DNA from: Saccharomycopsis crataegensis
Taxonomy: Eukaryota; Ascomycota; Saccharomycetes; Ascoideales; Saccharomycopsidaceae
Direction: 5' to 3'
Length of the DNA stretch: 64,000 nucleotides
NCBI RefSeq assembly: GCF_037102585.1
Contig: NW_027043824.1
Coordinates: 310,001-374,000, forward strand
Below, piece after piece: positions 1-9,741 of this stretch (its first letter is position 1; each line of letters begins with the position of its first letter). The position numbers were made by a program, and so were the translations under genes. The notes beneath the pieces are model-generated. The model worked only from the letters and a program-made list of their open reading frames with translations. It had not been told where the DNA came from and made no database searches.

Positions 1-7
1 TGCCTGT

Positions 8-1513
8 CTATAAATAGAGGCCTTCCAAGTTTTCTTCCACCTTGTTCTTCAAGACTCTTTCCTTAGCCTTGACAAAATCGTCTTGAATGACATGCATTCT
101 TCTTTCTCTAAGAGCCAACAAACCCGCCTCAGTACACATAGCCTTAATATCAGCACCACTCAAGTCATCTTTAGAACCAACCAAGACGTCTAAATTGACA
201 TCTTCCGCCAATGACATTTTACTGGTGTGAATATTCAAAATCTTTTGTTTGGTTTGTGGATCTGGATTCTCAAATAAAATTTTTCTATCAATTCTACCCG
301 GTCTAATCAAGGCTGGATCCAAGCTCTCAATCTTATTAGTTGCCATGATAACTTTGACATCCCCTCTATCATCAAAACCATCCAATTGGTTCAACAATTC
401 CAACATGGTTCTTTGAACTTCTCTTTCACCACCAGAAGTGGATTCGTAACGCTTAGTACCAATAGCATCAATTTCATCAATGAATACAATAGATGGCGCA
501 TGTTCAGCAGCAGTCTTGAATATTTGTCTACACAATCTTGGACCATCACCCAAATATTTCTGGATCAACTCTGAACCAACGATTCTGAGGAAGGTAGCGG
601 ACGTTTGGTTTGCCACTGCTTTTGCTAATAAGGTCTTCCCTGTACCTGGAGCCCCATATAATATAACTCCCTTTGGAGGCTTGATACCCATTTCTTCGTA
701 TAATTCAGGATGGGTCAACGGTAATTCTACCGCTTCCTTGATTTCTTGAATTTGTGACTCAAGACCACCAATGTCACTATATGATTCTGTAGGAGATTTG
801 TCTAACTTCATGACACTGACTGATGGATCGGCATCATCTTGTAATACCCCAACGATTGAGACAGACTTATGGTGTAAAAGCACCGAGCAACCAGGCTCCA
901 ACAAACCTTTGTCGACAAAGGACAAGATGGAAACATAGTATTCTGGACCAGTACTTAAACTGACAATAGCATGATCGTCATCAATGATTTCTTCTAATGA
1001 ACCAATGCTTAGAGGAGATCCGCGCAAATCTTCGATTTTTTCTCGTTCTTCAGCTTGTCTCTGTTCAGTTGGAGTGAAATTTTCTTGATTTGTCACGAAT
1101 TCTTGCTCTATCAATAAATGATCCTTGATTCTTTCCATTTTCAATAACTTCAACTTACATCTGGTAGTTGGATAAACAGTTGGAAGTTTCGACGATGTCT
1201 CTGGACCCTTTCTCTTCTTTCTTCCAAATTTCTGATGTTGCACCGGAGGTTCATACTTTGGCTTATCTTTTTTCTATAAATTATAGTTAGTAAGAGAACT
1301 AAGCTATCCGCTGGGTCTCGCCGATATTGCTCACCGCAAATTATATCCCAAATTTACTCACGTCTTTCTTTTTGTCATCAAAATTGCCACCTAAACCTGA
1401 AGGACCTTGACCCTGGTAAAAATATGTTAGTAATCAATCCAAAAAAAGGCAATTGTGAAAGAATATCACCAAAATCTTGAAACAACTGAATTATCTATTC
1501 ATCTGCGTACCAT
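8..1513 (-). CDS. RPT2: 26S proteasome regulatory subunit 4 (Rpt2), three exons
   Basis: AAA+ ATPase of the 19S base that unfolds substrates and opens the 20S gate. I assemble three exons on the minus strand: 1513-1511 (the ATG alone), 1412-1362 (17 codons) and 1273-8, giving 439 residues against about 437 in S. cerevisiae. Exon 3 is open upstream only to a GTG (Val) codon, so it cannot supply the start. Splicing restores MGQG at the N-terminus, the N-myristoylation signal of Rpt2, followed by the conserved KPKYEPPVQ. Walker A GAPGTGKT lies at about 225-232 and the Walker B acidic pair at about 284-285. The C-terminus ends LYL, the HbYX-type tail that docks into the alpha ring. Exact splice sites are inferred from GT/AG, TACTAAC boxes and protein homology. 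Confidence 0.96.
1274..1361 (-). other. RPT2: RPT2 intron 2
   Basis: This 88-nt intron has a GTGAGT donor, a TTACTAAC branch box close to the acceptor, and a TATAG acceptor. Removing it joins DDKKKD to [10 protein letters not shown] in frame, matching the lysine-rich N-terminus of Rpt2 proteins. Confidence 0.88.
1413..1510 (-). other. RPT2: RPT2 intron 1, directly after the start ATG
   Basis: Reading on the minus strand, the intron opens with GTACGC, has a perfect TACTAAC branch box and ends in ACCAG. It is 98 nt. The 5' splice site departs from the yeast GTATGT consensus at two positions, which is the weakest point of the model. The exon junction creates ATG-GGT, coding Met-Gly. Confidence 0.8.
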
Positions 1514-2329
1514 TTTGACTGTTTTTCTTTGTTATGTTTTGGTTGCAACAACACCCAGTAAGATCTCCAAATCTTTGAGATTTTTGCCGCTTTCTTTTCA
1601 CTGTGCAACTCTTGTGCCAATGTTCGTAACCAGAAACAGGAGCCATCTATGTGGGTCATTGATGCTTCCTGCAACAACCACAAATCGATTACCCGCACCC
1701 AGAACGACATAAGCAAGGCTTTATTGATAATTGGAAGAGGTCTTTTTACCTAGCAATACTGCAAAATATGAGCGACAGAAAATGTATAACATTGCCATCA
1801 TCAATGATGAAATATCCGACTATCAATTGTGACCAACTTTTAGGCTTATCCTCACCCAATCTTGACTTATCTGTGAACTAGGAGGTAGTCAAATAATGAC
1901 CTCAGTATATCTTATTGTTCTAACTTGATAGGTCCAAAAAAATAATATATTCCAAAATAAATAAGTATGAAAGAACCTCTCTTATTTATTAGAACCAATT
2001 GCAATTGATCCTAAAAATAAGATACCAGGATAGTGGTAAAAACACAAGAATGAAAAGAAAAAAGGGCTCAATTTTCTACTTTTCCACTGCCACCAAAATT
2101 TTTATTATGAGAAACACTCACATATGTTATAACAGTTCTATTCTAGTCAGCGTTCGCCTAATGAACATGTTTCAGCAATGTTCTTGACCAGGAACACTCT
2201 GTCACGTGTACGGACTTTTCAAGGCATGAAAAAAAAAATCACTGAGGCCTATACGATTTTGGTTACGACGATAGAATGGTGTCTGTTTGACGGCAATAGA
2301 GGCGAGATAATATCCATAAAAACTCCAGG
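1514..2329. promoter_or_regulatory. Divergent RPT2/CAB2 promoter region
   Basis: No convincing gene. A minus-strand open stretch that overlaps the RPT2 ATG is probably chance. TTACCCG (Reb1-type core) is at 1689-1695, about 175 bp upstream of RPT2. CACGTG (Cbf1/bHLH-type E-box) is at 2203-2208, about 120 bp upstream of CAB2. A GGTGGCA stretch on the minus strand near 2090 resembles part of the Rpn4 proteasome box GGTGGCAAA but is distant and incomplete. All sites are by eye only. Confidence 0.55.
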
Positions 2330-3412
2330 ATGACCGTGGAAAATGAACAGGAAAGTGACTTTTTCGCCACCAACCCAGCGCCAAAAAATTTGCCCCAGAT
2401 CTCTGCAAAGCTCCACGAGTTTTTAGAGTTCCACCAAGAAAATGGGAATCTCAACAAAAAAAAGATTGTGTTAGTCACTTCTGGAGGCACCACCGTACCA
2501 TTGGAAAACAACACTGTCAGATTCATCGATAACTTTTCTGCCGGCACAAGAGGGTCTTTGTCCGCCGAATATTTCTTGAATAATGGATATCTTGTAATTT
2601 TCTTACACAGGGAGTTCTCATTATTGCCGTTTTTGAACCATTTTGGAAATATCAATTTCCTTGATTTATTGCAAATTGAAAACGATGGCCAGAAGTTAGG
2701 TCTCGATAAGAACAAGGTGTCGAAACTAAATTCTGATCATAATTTGTTGAAAGTTTTGAAGAATTACAAGTATCATACCGCTAATAGAAACTACTTGTCA
2801 ATCTCATTCACTACCATCAATGAGTATCTTTTCACCTTGAGAGCCATTTCTGAAGATTTGAAGAATTTCTACGAAGAGAAGAACTTCAGAATCTTGATCT
2901 ATCTTGCGGCGGCGGTGTCAGATTTCTTCATCCCTCAATCAGAGCTCCCAGAACATAAAATCCAATCAAATTTGGCCATTCTTGAGGATCCACAATACCA
3001 ACAATCGCAAAATCCAGAAGCTAAGCAAATAGAGATCTCGTCCTCCACAAATGGCAAATTAAAGCTCAACTTGGACCCAGTGCCGAAATTCTTGAAAACA
3101 ATCGTTGATCGATGGTATAACAATTCGTTTATTATAAGTTTCAAACTCGAAACCGATGATGGATTACTTATTAAAAAGTGTAAGCAGGCCTTGGCTAGAT
3201 ATGACCACCAGTTGGTTATTGGAAACTTACTTCAATCCAGAAAAGAGAAGGTGGTATTTGTCAACAAGAATATAGATCAACAAGGATACAAAGAAGACTG
3301 GTTTAAATTAAAGGAAAATGAAATCCTTGATGGTGTACAAATAGAATCTATTTTCATTCCTGAACTTATCAAGTTACATGATAATTGGATTGATCATTTT
3401 GAAAGCAAATAG
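2330..3412 (+). CDS. CAB2: Phosphopantothenoylcysteine synthetase
   Basis: Ligates cysteine to 4'-phosphopantothenate in coenzyme A synthesis (eukaryotic CoaB type). The 360-residue product begins at an ATG at 2330. It carries the nucleotide-binding segment VTSGGTTVPLE with RFIDNFSAG near residues 47-72, and the conserved LAAAVSDFF block at about 192-200. The NF(S)AG and AAAVSDF motifs are diagnostic of this family. Length agrees with yeast Cab2 (about 365). It is a stand-alone synthetase, not fused to a decarboxylase as in bacteria. Divergent from RPT2 and convergent with the acyltransferase downstream. Confidence 0.95.
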   Translation: MTVENEQESDFFATNPAPKNLPQISAKLHEFLEFHQENGNLNKKKIVLVTSGGTTVPLENNTVRFIDNFSAGTRGSLSAEYFLNNGYLVIFLHREFSLLPFLNHFGNINFLDLLQIENDGQKLGLDKNKVSKLNSDHNLLKVLKNYKYHTANRNYLSISFTTINEYLFTLRAISEDLKNFYEEKNFRILIYLAAAVSDFFIPQSELPEHKIQSNLAILEDPQYQQSQNPEAKQIEISSSTNGKLKLNLDPVPKFLKTIVDRWYNNSFIISFKLETDDGLLIKKCKQALARYDHQLVIGNLLQSRKEKVVFVNKNIDQQGYKEDWFKLKENEILDGVQIESIFIPELIKLHDNWIDHFESK

Positions 3413-3762
3413 AGATAGATCTTTTTTTCTTTTTTCGTTTTGCTTTTATATTTTTTTTTTGGTGTCACTGAAAAGTCATTCTATATTATTTCATGCTAGT
3501 CTTTTCTTCTAAAATTGTCATTATATTTTTTTTTTTTTCCCTCTTACATTTGATACCATTTATGAATTTTATTATAAACCGAAGAATTCCATCAACTTTA
3601 TGCTCTTAAAAAAAAATATAAAAAAATAAATAGATAAATTGCATTCTAAAAGGTGATTGAAATGAATTGATAGATAGCCTGAGAGAGAGAAAAAAAAAAA
3701 AACATAAACAAAAAGAAGAGAAGAAAATTTTAAGGATCAGGAAAATCATATTGGAAATTATA
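3413..3762. other. Convergent 3' region, CAB2 / acyltransferase
   Basis: About 350 bp of A/T-rich sequence with T-runs after CAB2 and A-runs towards the acyltransferase stop. It looks like two facing 3' UTRs with polyadenylation signals. No gene or structured RNA seen. Confidence 0.7.
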
Positions 3763-5142
3763 CTAAATGAGGCTCACAATAAATTTTATCAACAATCTGC
3801 CAATTAAAAGGATAGATGCAGGAACAGCAAATACTTGAAGGAATTCCCAATGGCTTCTTGGCTTTAAAGGAGCAATAGCCACCTCATACTTCGAATTTAT
3901 GTTGTACTGTTTGCTATCACTTTCACCAGTGACCACAAGATCAGGGGTGAAAGTACCATATTTATAGTAGGTATTCATTAACACATCTTTCGAGTACCAA
4001 AGATCGAATAGCCATTTTTCAAAATCCTTAAGTGAGCGTGCTTCATCCACCTCACTCAAATCATCCAGTCCCAACGGAACCTCATCCAATCTAATGGCTC
4101 TGAAATACATATCCGTTATTTTTGGAGCCTTTCCTCTAATGAAAACATTTCCCAAAGTGTAATTACTTTCGCCATATTCATCCTTTTTAACTCCACTATA
4201 TCCAATAGTCACATCATAAACTACGTCACAGGATTTTTTGAGGAGCTTCAAAGATTCTCTAAGCCCAGTGGCTCTTGGTAACAAAACATTTTGTAATTTT
4301 GGTATGCCTAGCTTGGCACAGTATTTATCAGAGACCTCACGTCTTGAAGGTGACATATTGGTACCTTCTGGGAAAAGAATCAAGCAGAATGGCCATTTGA
4401 GCTTATCACCACCAGCATTACCATCTATTTGCTGGACATCGATATCGTTTTTATAATCGTTGGTGGTCCCGACAGTGTTCAAAAAACTCAATCTCTTCAA
4501 CAGGGTTCTAAGGGTTTGTTGATCTTTTTCCCACTTTCTCGATAAAAATATGAACTTGAAGTTTTCCATTCCGTATCCCAAAATTGGGATCTTCTTTAAT
4601 GAATCTTTCAAAATGATGTAGACCGAGTCACCAAGGTTAGCAGAATAGGCAACCCACCAAAGAAATGCCCAATCAGTGTAGATTTGATGATTGGCAATAA
4701 CAGTCGATCTTGGGATCAATGCTGAATGCAATTCACCATTTATGATAGTGAATGTTCCCTTTGGCATTGAGGATAATTCACCTGTAACTCTTATACGTGA
4801 TGGGCAGACGGCGTTCATAATAGCGGTGATTAATACCACGAAATGCTTTTTGGTGAGGGCAAACACACCTTGCTTGATATTGAATTGATAATGAAACGCC
4901 CATTTGAAGACAAGCTGGGTGATGACTATCGAAATTGCCGATAACAAGAAGGTTATCACCATAAAAACTACTCTGATTATCTGCAAACTATAGATAAGCC
5001 ATTGTTTCTTGGTTTTCTTATGACTGCTTGTGAGATCGGAAGATGGGCCCGGACCTTTGACCTTTTTTGTTAGAGTTTCTGTCGCTTGGCACTTGGTCAG
5101 TGACTTCACAGAGTCCGAAGGCTCGGATACTTCGGATAGCAT
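3763..5142 (-). CDS. Lysophospholipid acyltransferase, PSI1/CST26 type
   Basis: PlsC/LPLAT-family membrane acyltransferase of 459 residues. In yeast this subfamily (Psi1/Cst26, Mum3) includes the enzyme that puts stearoyl chains on phosphatidylinositol. The catalytic HX4D box is NHQIYTD with His152 and Asp157. The substrate-binding block FPEGTNMS begins at about 257. Hydrophobic segments lie at about 49-80 (one or two membrane passes) and about 435-457 at the C-terminus, as expected for an ER protein. The first 45 residues are polar and basic. ATG at 5142 is the first in frame. Which yeast paralogue it matches is not resolvable by eye. Confidence 0.88.
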   Translation of the reverse strand: MLSEVSEPSDSVKSLTKCQATETLTKKVKGPGPSSDLTSSHKKTKKQWLIYSLQIIRVVFMVITFLLSAISIVITQLVFKWAFHYQFNIKQGVFALTKKHFVVLITAIMNAVCPSRIRVTGELSSMPKGTFTIINGELHSALIPRSTVIANHQIYTDWAFLWWVAYSANLGDSVYIILKDSLKKIPILGYGMENFKFIFLSRKWEKDQQTLRTLLKRLSFLNTVGTTNDYKNDIDVQQIDGNAGGDKLKWPFCLILFPEGTNMSPSRREVSDKYCAKLGIPKLQNVLLPRATGLRESLKLLKKSCDVVYDVTIGYSGVKKDEYGESNYTLGNVFIRGKAPKITDMYFRAIRLDEVPLGLDDLSEVDEARSLKDFEKWLFDLWYSKDVLMNTYYKYGTFTPDLVVTGESDSKQYNINSKYEVAIAPLKPRSHWEFLQVFAVPASILLIGRLLIKFIVSLI

Positions 5143-5411
5143 CTTTTTTTTATATATATTTCACTTTGTGGGACAAGCAATTGGTATTATTTGTGTAGTG
5201 GCAAAGAAGAAGCGTGAGAAGAAGAGATGAGATGTATTTTTTTTTTTTTTTTTCTTTGTGTCCGCGTTTTGCCCGTAGAAAACCCCAGCATGTGGAAATA
5301 CACTACAACCTTAGATACTAGAAAAATTAGGGGGGATTTTAGTTTTCTCCCAGGAAATCACTATATTCATTTGAAGAAGCTATATACATGTGAATATTCG
5401 TAGGGCCAAAT

Positions 5412-6347
5412 TTAGGCCATCAACATCGAAGGAATGGTATAGTGATGACTATACAAGTAGGCACCCATCAACCCCCTGCCATGGCAACAAGCAGCAATGA
5501 CCACCAATACATGGAATATTTGATGAGAGTGACCCCAAATATCAAATTTTCCAGGAGCGAACCTTTCGGGAACTCTTGCCGCGTACAAAAAGGCCCCAAA
5601 AATATATAGAGCCCCTTCGGCAATGACCCACCATAAATCTGATCTTCTGAACACCTCTTCACCACCAAGTATCCACCACCCAGCAATGATTGGGAAGACC
5701 CCAGATAACCCAAATAACACGAACATTAATGCCCGATAAGGTCTCCATTTATTTGTTCTGAATCTGTCGTTCAATGAAAATACCGAGCAAACCGCCCCAA
5801 ATGCCATTGTCAACCCCCAGAAAAAGTTCCTAATTCCTGGCAAATCAATCAACGAATAATAAAGGATCGACACCATAGATGTTATTATTAGTATTATTAT
5901 TCCTAGATAATCCAACTTATTACCAAATGTAGCAACACATTCAGAGTGGGATTTAAGACAATGGAAGCAACTACTCAAGGTTAAAGCAGTGGCAGCACCA
6001 AAAGAAAATAATGAGAACGCAAATTGGTCCTGCCAAGTTGTAGAAGGAAAATACTCCATATAATATTCAAAAAACCAAAATATTCCCCCAAAAAATACTG
6101 TTCCTGGAAGCAAATGAGTGTATATGTTGACAGATTCGTTGTGGAGATACGTTAACGAGCGTAAGCACTCTAAATAACTAAGCGTTTCCTTAACATACCC
6201 AGAAAAAATGTAGTGATTATCTTTTTGCCATTCTGGGATGTCGTTCCAATGATAAAGCTTCTTTGTCTCCATCTTATGAGAGATATTTGAACCAATCACA
6301 TTGCTAGTGACCGTTGGTGTTTTTATGTTAGTTCTCAGTCTCAACAT
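5412..6347 (-). CDS. PAQR / IZH-family membrane receptor-like protein
   Basis: Seven-pass protein of the adiponectin-receptor/haemolysin-III family; 311 residues, matching yeast Izh1/Izh2 (about 316). Family signatures are HNESVNIYTHLLPG (about 69-82), SSCFHCLKSHSE (His129) and HSHQIFH near the C-terminus (His275, His279). The latter three histidines correspond to the zinc ligands in PAQR structures. Yeast members influence zinc homeostasis and sterol metabolism and may have ceramidase-like chemistry; that is family knowledge. The short hydrophilic N-terminus contains the WNDIPEWQKDN block typical of the family. Izh1, Izh2 or Izh4 assignment is not possible here. Confidence 0.93.
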   Translation of the reverse strand: MLRLRTNIKTPTVTSNVIGSNISHKMETKKLYHWNDIPEWQKDNHYIFSGYVKETLSYLECLRSLTYLHNESVNIYTHLLPGTVFFGGIFWFFEYYMEYFPSTTWQDQFAFSLFSFGAATALTLSSCFHCLKSHSECVATFGNKLDYLGIIILIITSMVSILYYSLIDLPGIRNFFWGLTMAFGAVCSVFSLNDRFRTNKWRPYRALMFVLFGLSGVFPIIAGWWILGGEEVFRRSDLWWVIAEGALYIFGAFLYAARVPERFAPGKFDIWGHSHQIFHVLVVIAACCHGRGLMGAYLYSHHYTIPSMLMA

Positions 6348-7221
6348 GGTTTATGTTTCTACACCAAAGAGCAAAAAATTGAAGCGAGTGGTATGATGTA
6401 TTTGCAACCCTTTTTTTTGAACTGTTCTCTGTATTTCCAGCGAATGTTGATATTTTGTTGAGTAAAATGTCTCGACAATTTACTGGTATTCTATTAGCGG
6501 TCACTAATTGATGGGCACGATTGTGTTGTGCATGCAAGCACCGACACCACGGTACTATCATACATACTACGAATATGGTCACCCTACTCTACATCTTATT
6601 ACGCTGTCTCATGTTTTATTGTTGATTATTCTCAAGCCCCTGTTACATTTATTCATGATAATCAATTAACTATTCATCCATTTTATCTATACTAAATAAT
6701 AATATATCTTATTGTGCTTATACTTGCAGAAGTCAGAGTTATATCAAGTTCCTATATCCCGAACCATTTGCCGAGTTGTGTGTTCATTGAATAGTTAGGA
6801 ACTAGAGCCTAATCACAGTAATAGCTATTTGACTTTCCTACTGTTATATTCAACGCGAGGTCAGTGAAGATGAGTATATAACTCCTCATCCTTATACATA
6901 GGAATAATCCTCTATTACACGTGATTACCGATGCAGGATCCAAAAAAGTGGGCGAATCCTTAATTTTCATCACAGAAATTTAATCATCCTTTGTCATCAT
7001 CTCTCTTCCCACTCTCTCTTCCCACTTCACTATATTTTGTTATCAATCGCACATTATATCAAAAACATTAGAAAACAACTAATACGCAATATCTGAAAAT
7101 CTTGATATATATATATATATATATATATATTTATCTATGTGAATCAAAGAAATCTCTTCCGAGATTGAGAAAAAAAGTATTTGATCAATTGATCCTGAAA
7201 TTGGAAAGAACAAGGCCTCCA
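6348..7221. promoter_or_regulatory. Divergent promoter region, IZH / nuclease-kinase copy 1
   Basis: About 870 bp. The part nearest the IZH gene shows no recognisable site. From 6918 onward the sequence is homologous to the promoter of nuclease-kinase copy 2. A (TA)n microsatellite lies at about 7104-7131, and the reading frame of copy 1 stays open through it from a TTG at 7102, but no ATG occurs in frame before 7222. Confidence 0.6.
6918..6972 (+). promoter_or_regulatory. Conserved promoter block of nuclease-kinase copy 1
   Basis: A 55-bp block beginning CACGTGAT and containing GCAGG.TCCAAAA and GTGGGCGAATCCTTAATTTT is matched almost base for base upstream of copy 2 (13666-13612, minus strand). 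Homology between the copies stops abruptly upstream of the CACGTG. The block therefore marks both the duplication boundary and the likely shared control element. Confidence 0.75.
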
Positions 7222-9741
7222 ATGAGCAGTCCTAGTCAACATCCAAGAAAAAAAGCTAGAAAATGGAAAGAGAAGATTACTCCAGGTATGGAAGAACCTC
7301 CTTCCTCAGACCAAGGAGATGAATCTGAAAAATCTGAAAAATCTTTAAAATCTGCATTTGACGAATTCAAAAATGAATGGGACAAAGGCTCGCTTCCTGA
7401 AACCAGTTTTGATTTTTCAACTCTAGGTGCTACTGGGGATCTTCGTAAACAAGCTGCCGAAGATTTCTATGATAGTTTAAGCTACTCTGTGAGACCAATT
7501 TTCGGAATATTTGCCACCTTGAGCTTTGTCTTCAAGAGTAGCTTGTTTTCAAAAAGGGCGGGGAAGGGCAGAAACGAAGAACAACCAAAAAACATAACAT
7601 CAGGCTCCAATCAAAATGCGAGAACAAGAAGTGGTAAAAGATCCGAAATCAGCTTGAAATCAGTTAAAAATTACAGTGAGGAAAGAACCGCTGACTCAAA
7701 ACTTCCTATGTTCTATTTTGCACCTTCTGCTGCCAGAAAGTGGTTGCGCCAAGTTGGAGTAATTGAAGTCCCAAAAAATTTCAACTTTAATGGGAATATT
7801 AGATTCTATATGACCATTCGCCATACTCACTCAGAGAAAAATTTTGAAACTTTTTTGTTTTTAGTTTTCGACAACATAAGTGCATTTTTCCGACTGATGA
7901 TTCTGAAAGATTTTGAATTGACGCCGGTACAACAATGCTCATTCTCAATTGAAGGGAATATTGTTTCAACACCTGATATTATGATTGAGTATGGAGAAAT
8001 AGGCAAGCAGAATAATGAATATATAACATGTGTTGAGCTTAAATATAAACCGCAATACTCGCTTTCAGAAAGCTTTAACAAGTTCAGAGCAGAGTATAGC
8101 ATATACAGACGACACTTGCCACGGTATTTTGGTTTCAGTACGGAAGCGCTCTTCTTCTTGAGAGGTATCAATCAATTAATAATCCAAATTTTGGCCTCAA
8201 GGGCTCTCACTGGAATATTGGCTGATGAATCGACCCTTTTTTTAGTGAAATTTGATTGGGAAAAACTTGGAGTGAAAATGGATGAAGTGAAAAAACTAGA
8301 AGAGAGCAAGGGAAAAGAAGGAGTGGGTAATGAGCAAATAGATAGAGATAAGAAGAAAGCGAGAAAATATTTTGGACTCCTTTTTGATAATTGTGCGCGT
8401 ATGTATTTCCAATTCAAAAATGATGGGCTAATCACTTACCAAATCATCGACACTTCTGAGACGCCCCTTGGTTGCGCAATTTTACGGTTCATGAAAACAA
8501 CATTGGAATTGAAGAAGTCGCAGCCAGGATTAGCCGAGAGAGATGAGATTGCCTCCTGGTTTATTGGAAAAATGCTTGGTCAATTTTCAGGAAAGCTAAA
8601 AGAACAAAGACTTGTTGGCAGATCCATTAACAGATTGTTGATTTACGATTATTTGAATCTTGCATTTGATACTCCCAAAAAGAGAGTGAATGATTTTATC
8701 GGAGAATCATATTCTGAAGCTTTGAAAGAAAAAATTGCTGGAAATTGGAAAATGAAATCAAACGAATATGATAATGATTTGGAGAAACGGATAGGAATAT
8801 TTCTTGGCAATGAAGAAGGTAGATTGGTGTTAAAAACCATGCCAGAAATGAAACCAGAGATTGTTTTTGGAGGTAAGCCTTACACTTCATGGTCTCTTGT
8901 CATAGGTTTTGGGGATGATCTCTATAAAATTTTTGACTATGCCAGATGTTCTCCTGAGGTTCTCTCAACCAAAAAGGGCAGCTTTAATACTCACAGGGAT
9001 ATATTCTATTATTACACTAGTCTCTTTATTAATGAGGTAACATCGTACTCAATTTTAACAAAGAAAGAAAGCACCAGAAATTTAATTCCTACCGTTCTTG
9101 AAAAAGGTTTCATTTACTCCAATAATGAAAATACTGATGAGCCGCAGGAAATAAGAAAAGGTAAAGAATTGGTATATACGGAGGGTCCGTATATCAAATT
9201 GAAAAACCTTAGTAAATCTGGTTATAATATCTTTGATGATTATTCAATTAGGAGTGAATTTGAGGGAAAGAGATTTTTGAGGTCTGCGTTGATTTGTATC
9301 AGCAAAATACACTGTGCGGGTGTGGGACACGGTGATATTCGGGGCGCCAATGTATTTGTCAAAGACCTGGTTGATATCAAACTTATCGATTTTGGATTTT
9401 CATCTTCAGCAGCGAATGGAAAAGGAACAGCGAAACATTTGAAAGAGAAAATGGAAAAGTATTCGGCTATGGCGGACAATTTGAAGCTGGTTTTTGAGCG
9501 TGATTACATGAAGCTTTTCAAAATGGTTGATAAAAAACTTGATAATTTTTGTGAACGCATAATGGGCGAATTTTGTGATAATACCGTGGAGTTAAATGAA
9601 GTTTTGAATATTGGTTCAGCATCCAAAGATTTGCTCACCATTTTCGGAGAAAGAGCGACAGAAATGGAACTTGCTTTTGTCGCTGCGGGCGGAGATGTAC
9701 AAGATGAATTTTGGGAAATTTTGGAGAAAATTGGAGTCTGA
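7222..9741 (+). CDS. Large nuclease-like plus kinase-like protein, copy 1
   Basis: I do not recognise a named gene. Product 839 residues from the first in-frame ATG (7222); upstream in-frame sequence has only a TTG, where copy 2 has its ATG. Order: basic, NLS-like PRKKARK near residues 8-16; acidic/serine-rich stretch; a middle region with a PD-(D/E)XK-like pattern, Asp252 in TPDIMIEY and Glu272-Leu-Lys274 in CVELKYK; then a protein-kinase fold with VAIK-type Lys569 (LYKIFD), helix-C candidate Glu605, catalytic loop His703-Gly-Asp705-x4-Asn710, and Asp723-Phe-Gly. This architecture resembles Crinkler-type (CR) effectors and fungal FunK1-like kinases; that link is inference. Key residues are all present, so it looks whole. 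The inverted partner is at 10984-13422. Confidence 0.82.
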   Translation: MSSPSQHPRKKARKWKEKITPGMEEPPSSDQGDESEKSEKSLKSAFDEFKNEWDKGSLPETSFDFSTLGATGDLRKQAAEDFYDSLSYSVRPIFGIFATLSFVFKSSLFSKRAGKGRNEEQPKNITSGSNQNARTRSGKRSEISLKSVKNYSEERTADSKLPMFYFAPSAARKWLRQVGVIEVPKNFNFNGNIRFYMTIRHTHSEKNFETFLFLVFDNISAFFRLMILKDFELTPVQQCSFSIEGNIVSTPDIMIEYGEIGKQNNEYITCVELKYKPQYSLSESFNKFRAEYSIYRRHLPRYFGFSTEALFFLRGINQLIIQILASRALTGILADESTLFLVKFDWEKLGVKMDEVKKLEESKGKEGVGNEQIDRDKKKARKYFGLLFDNCARMYFQFKNDGLITYQIIDTSETPLGCAILRFMKTTLELKKSQPGLAERDEIASWFIGKMLGQFSGKLKEQRLVGRSINRLLIYDYLNLAFDTPKKRVNDFIGESYSEALKEKIAGNWKMKSNEYDNDLEKRIGIFLGNEEGRLVLKTMPEMKPEIVFGGKPYTSWSLVIGFGDDLYKIFDYARCSPEVLSTKKGSFNTHRDIFYYYTSLFINEVTSYSILTKKESTRNLIPTVLEKGFIYSNNENTDEPQEIRKGKELVYTEGPYIKLKNLSKSGYNIFDDYSIRSEFEGKRFLRSALICISKIHCAGVGHGDIRGANVFVKDLVDIKLIDFGFSSSAANGKGTAKHLKEKMEKYSAMADNLKLVFERDYMKLFKMVDKKLDNFCERIMGEFCDNTVELNEVLNIGSASKDLLTIFGERATEMELAFVAAGGDVQDEFWEILEKIGV

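Noticed and set aside
1495-1716. Small minus-strand open frame upstream of RPT2
   Set aside because: It overlaps the RPT2 ATG and intron donor, lacks any recognisable domain and is explained as 5' UTR sequence.
7102-7221. N-terminal extension of nuclease-kinase copy 1 through the TA repeat
   Set aside because: The frame has no ATG there, only a TTG, and the residues are encoded by a microsatellite.
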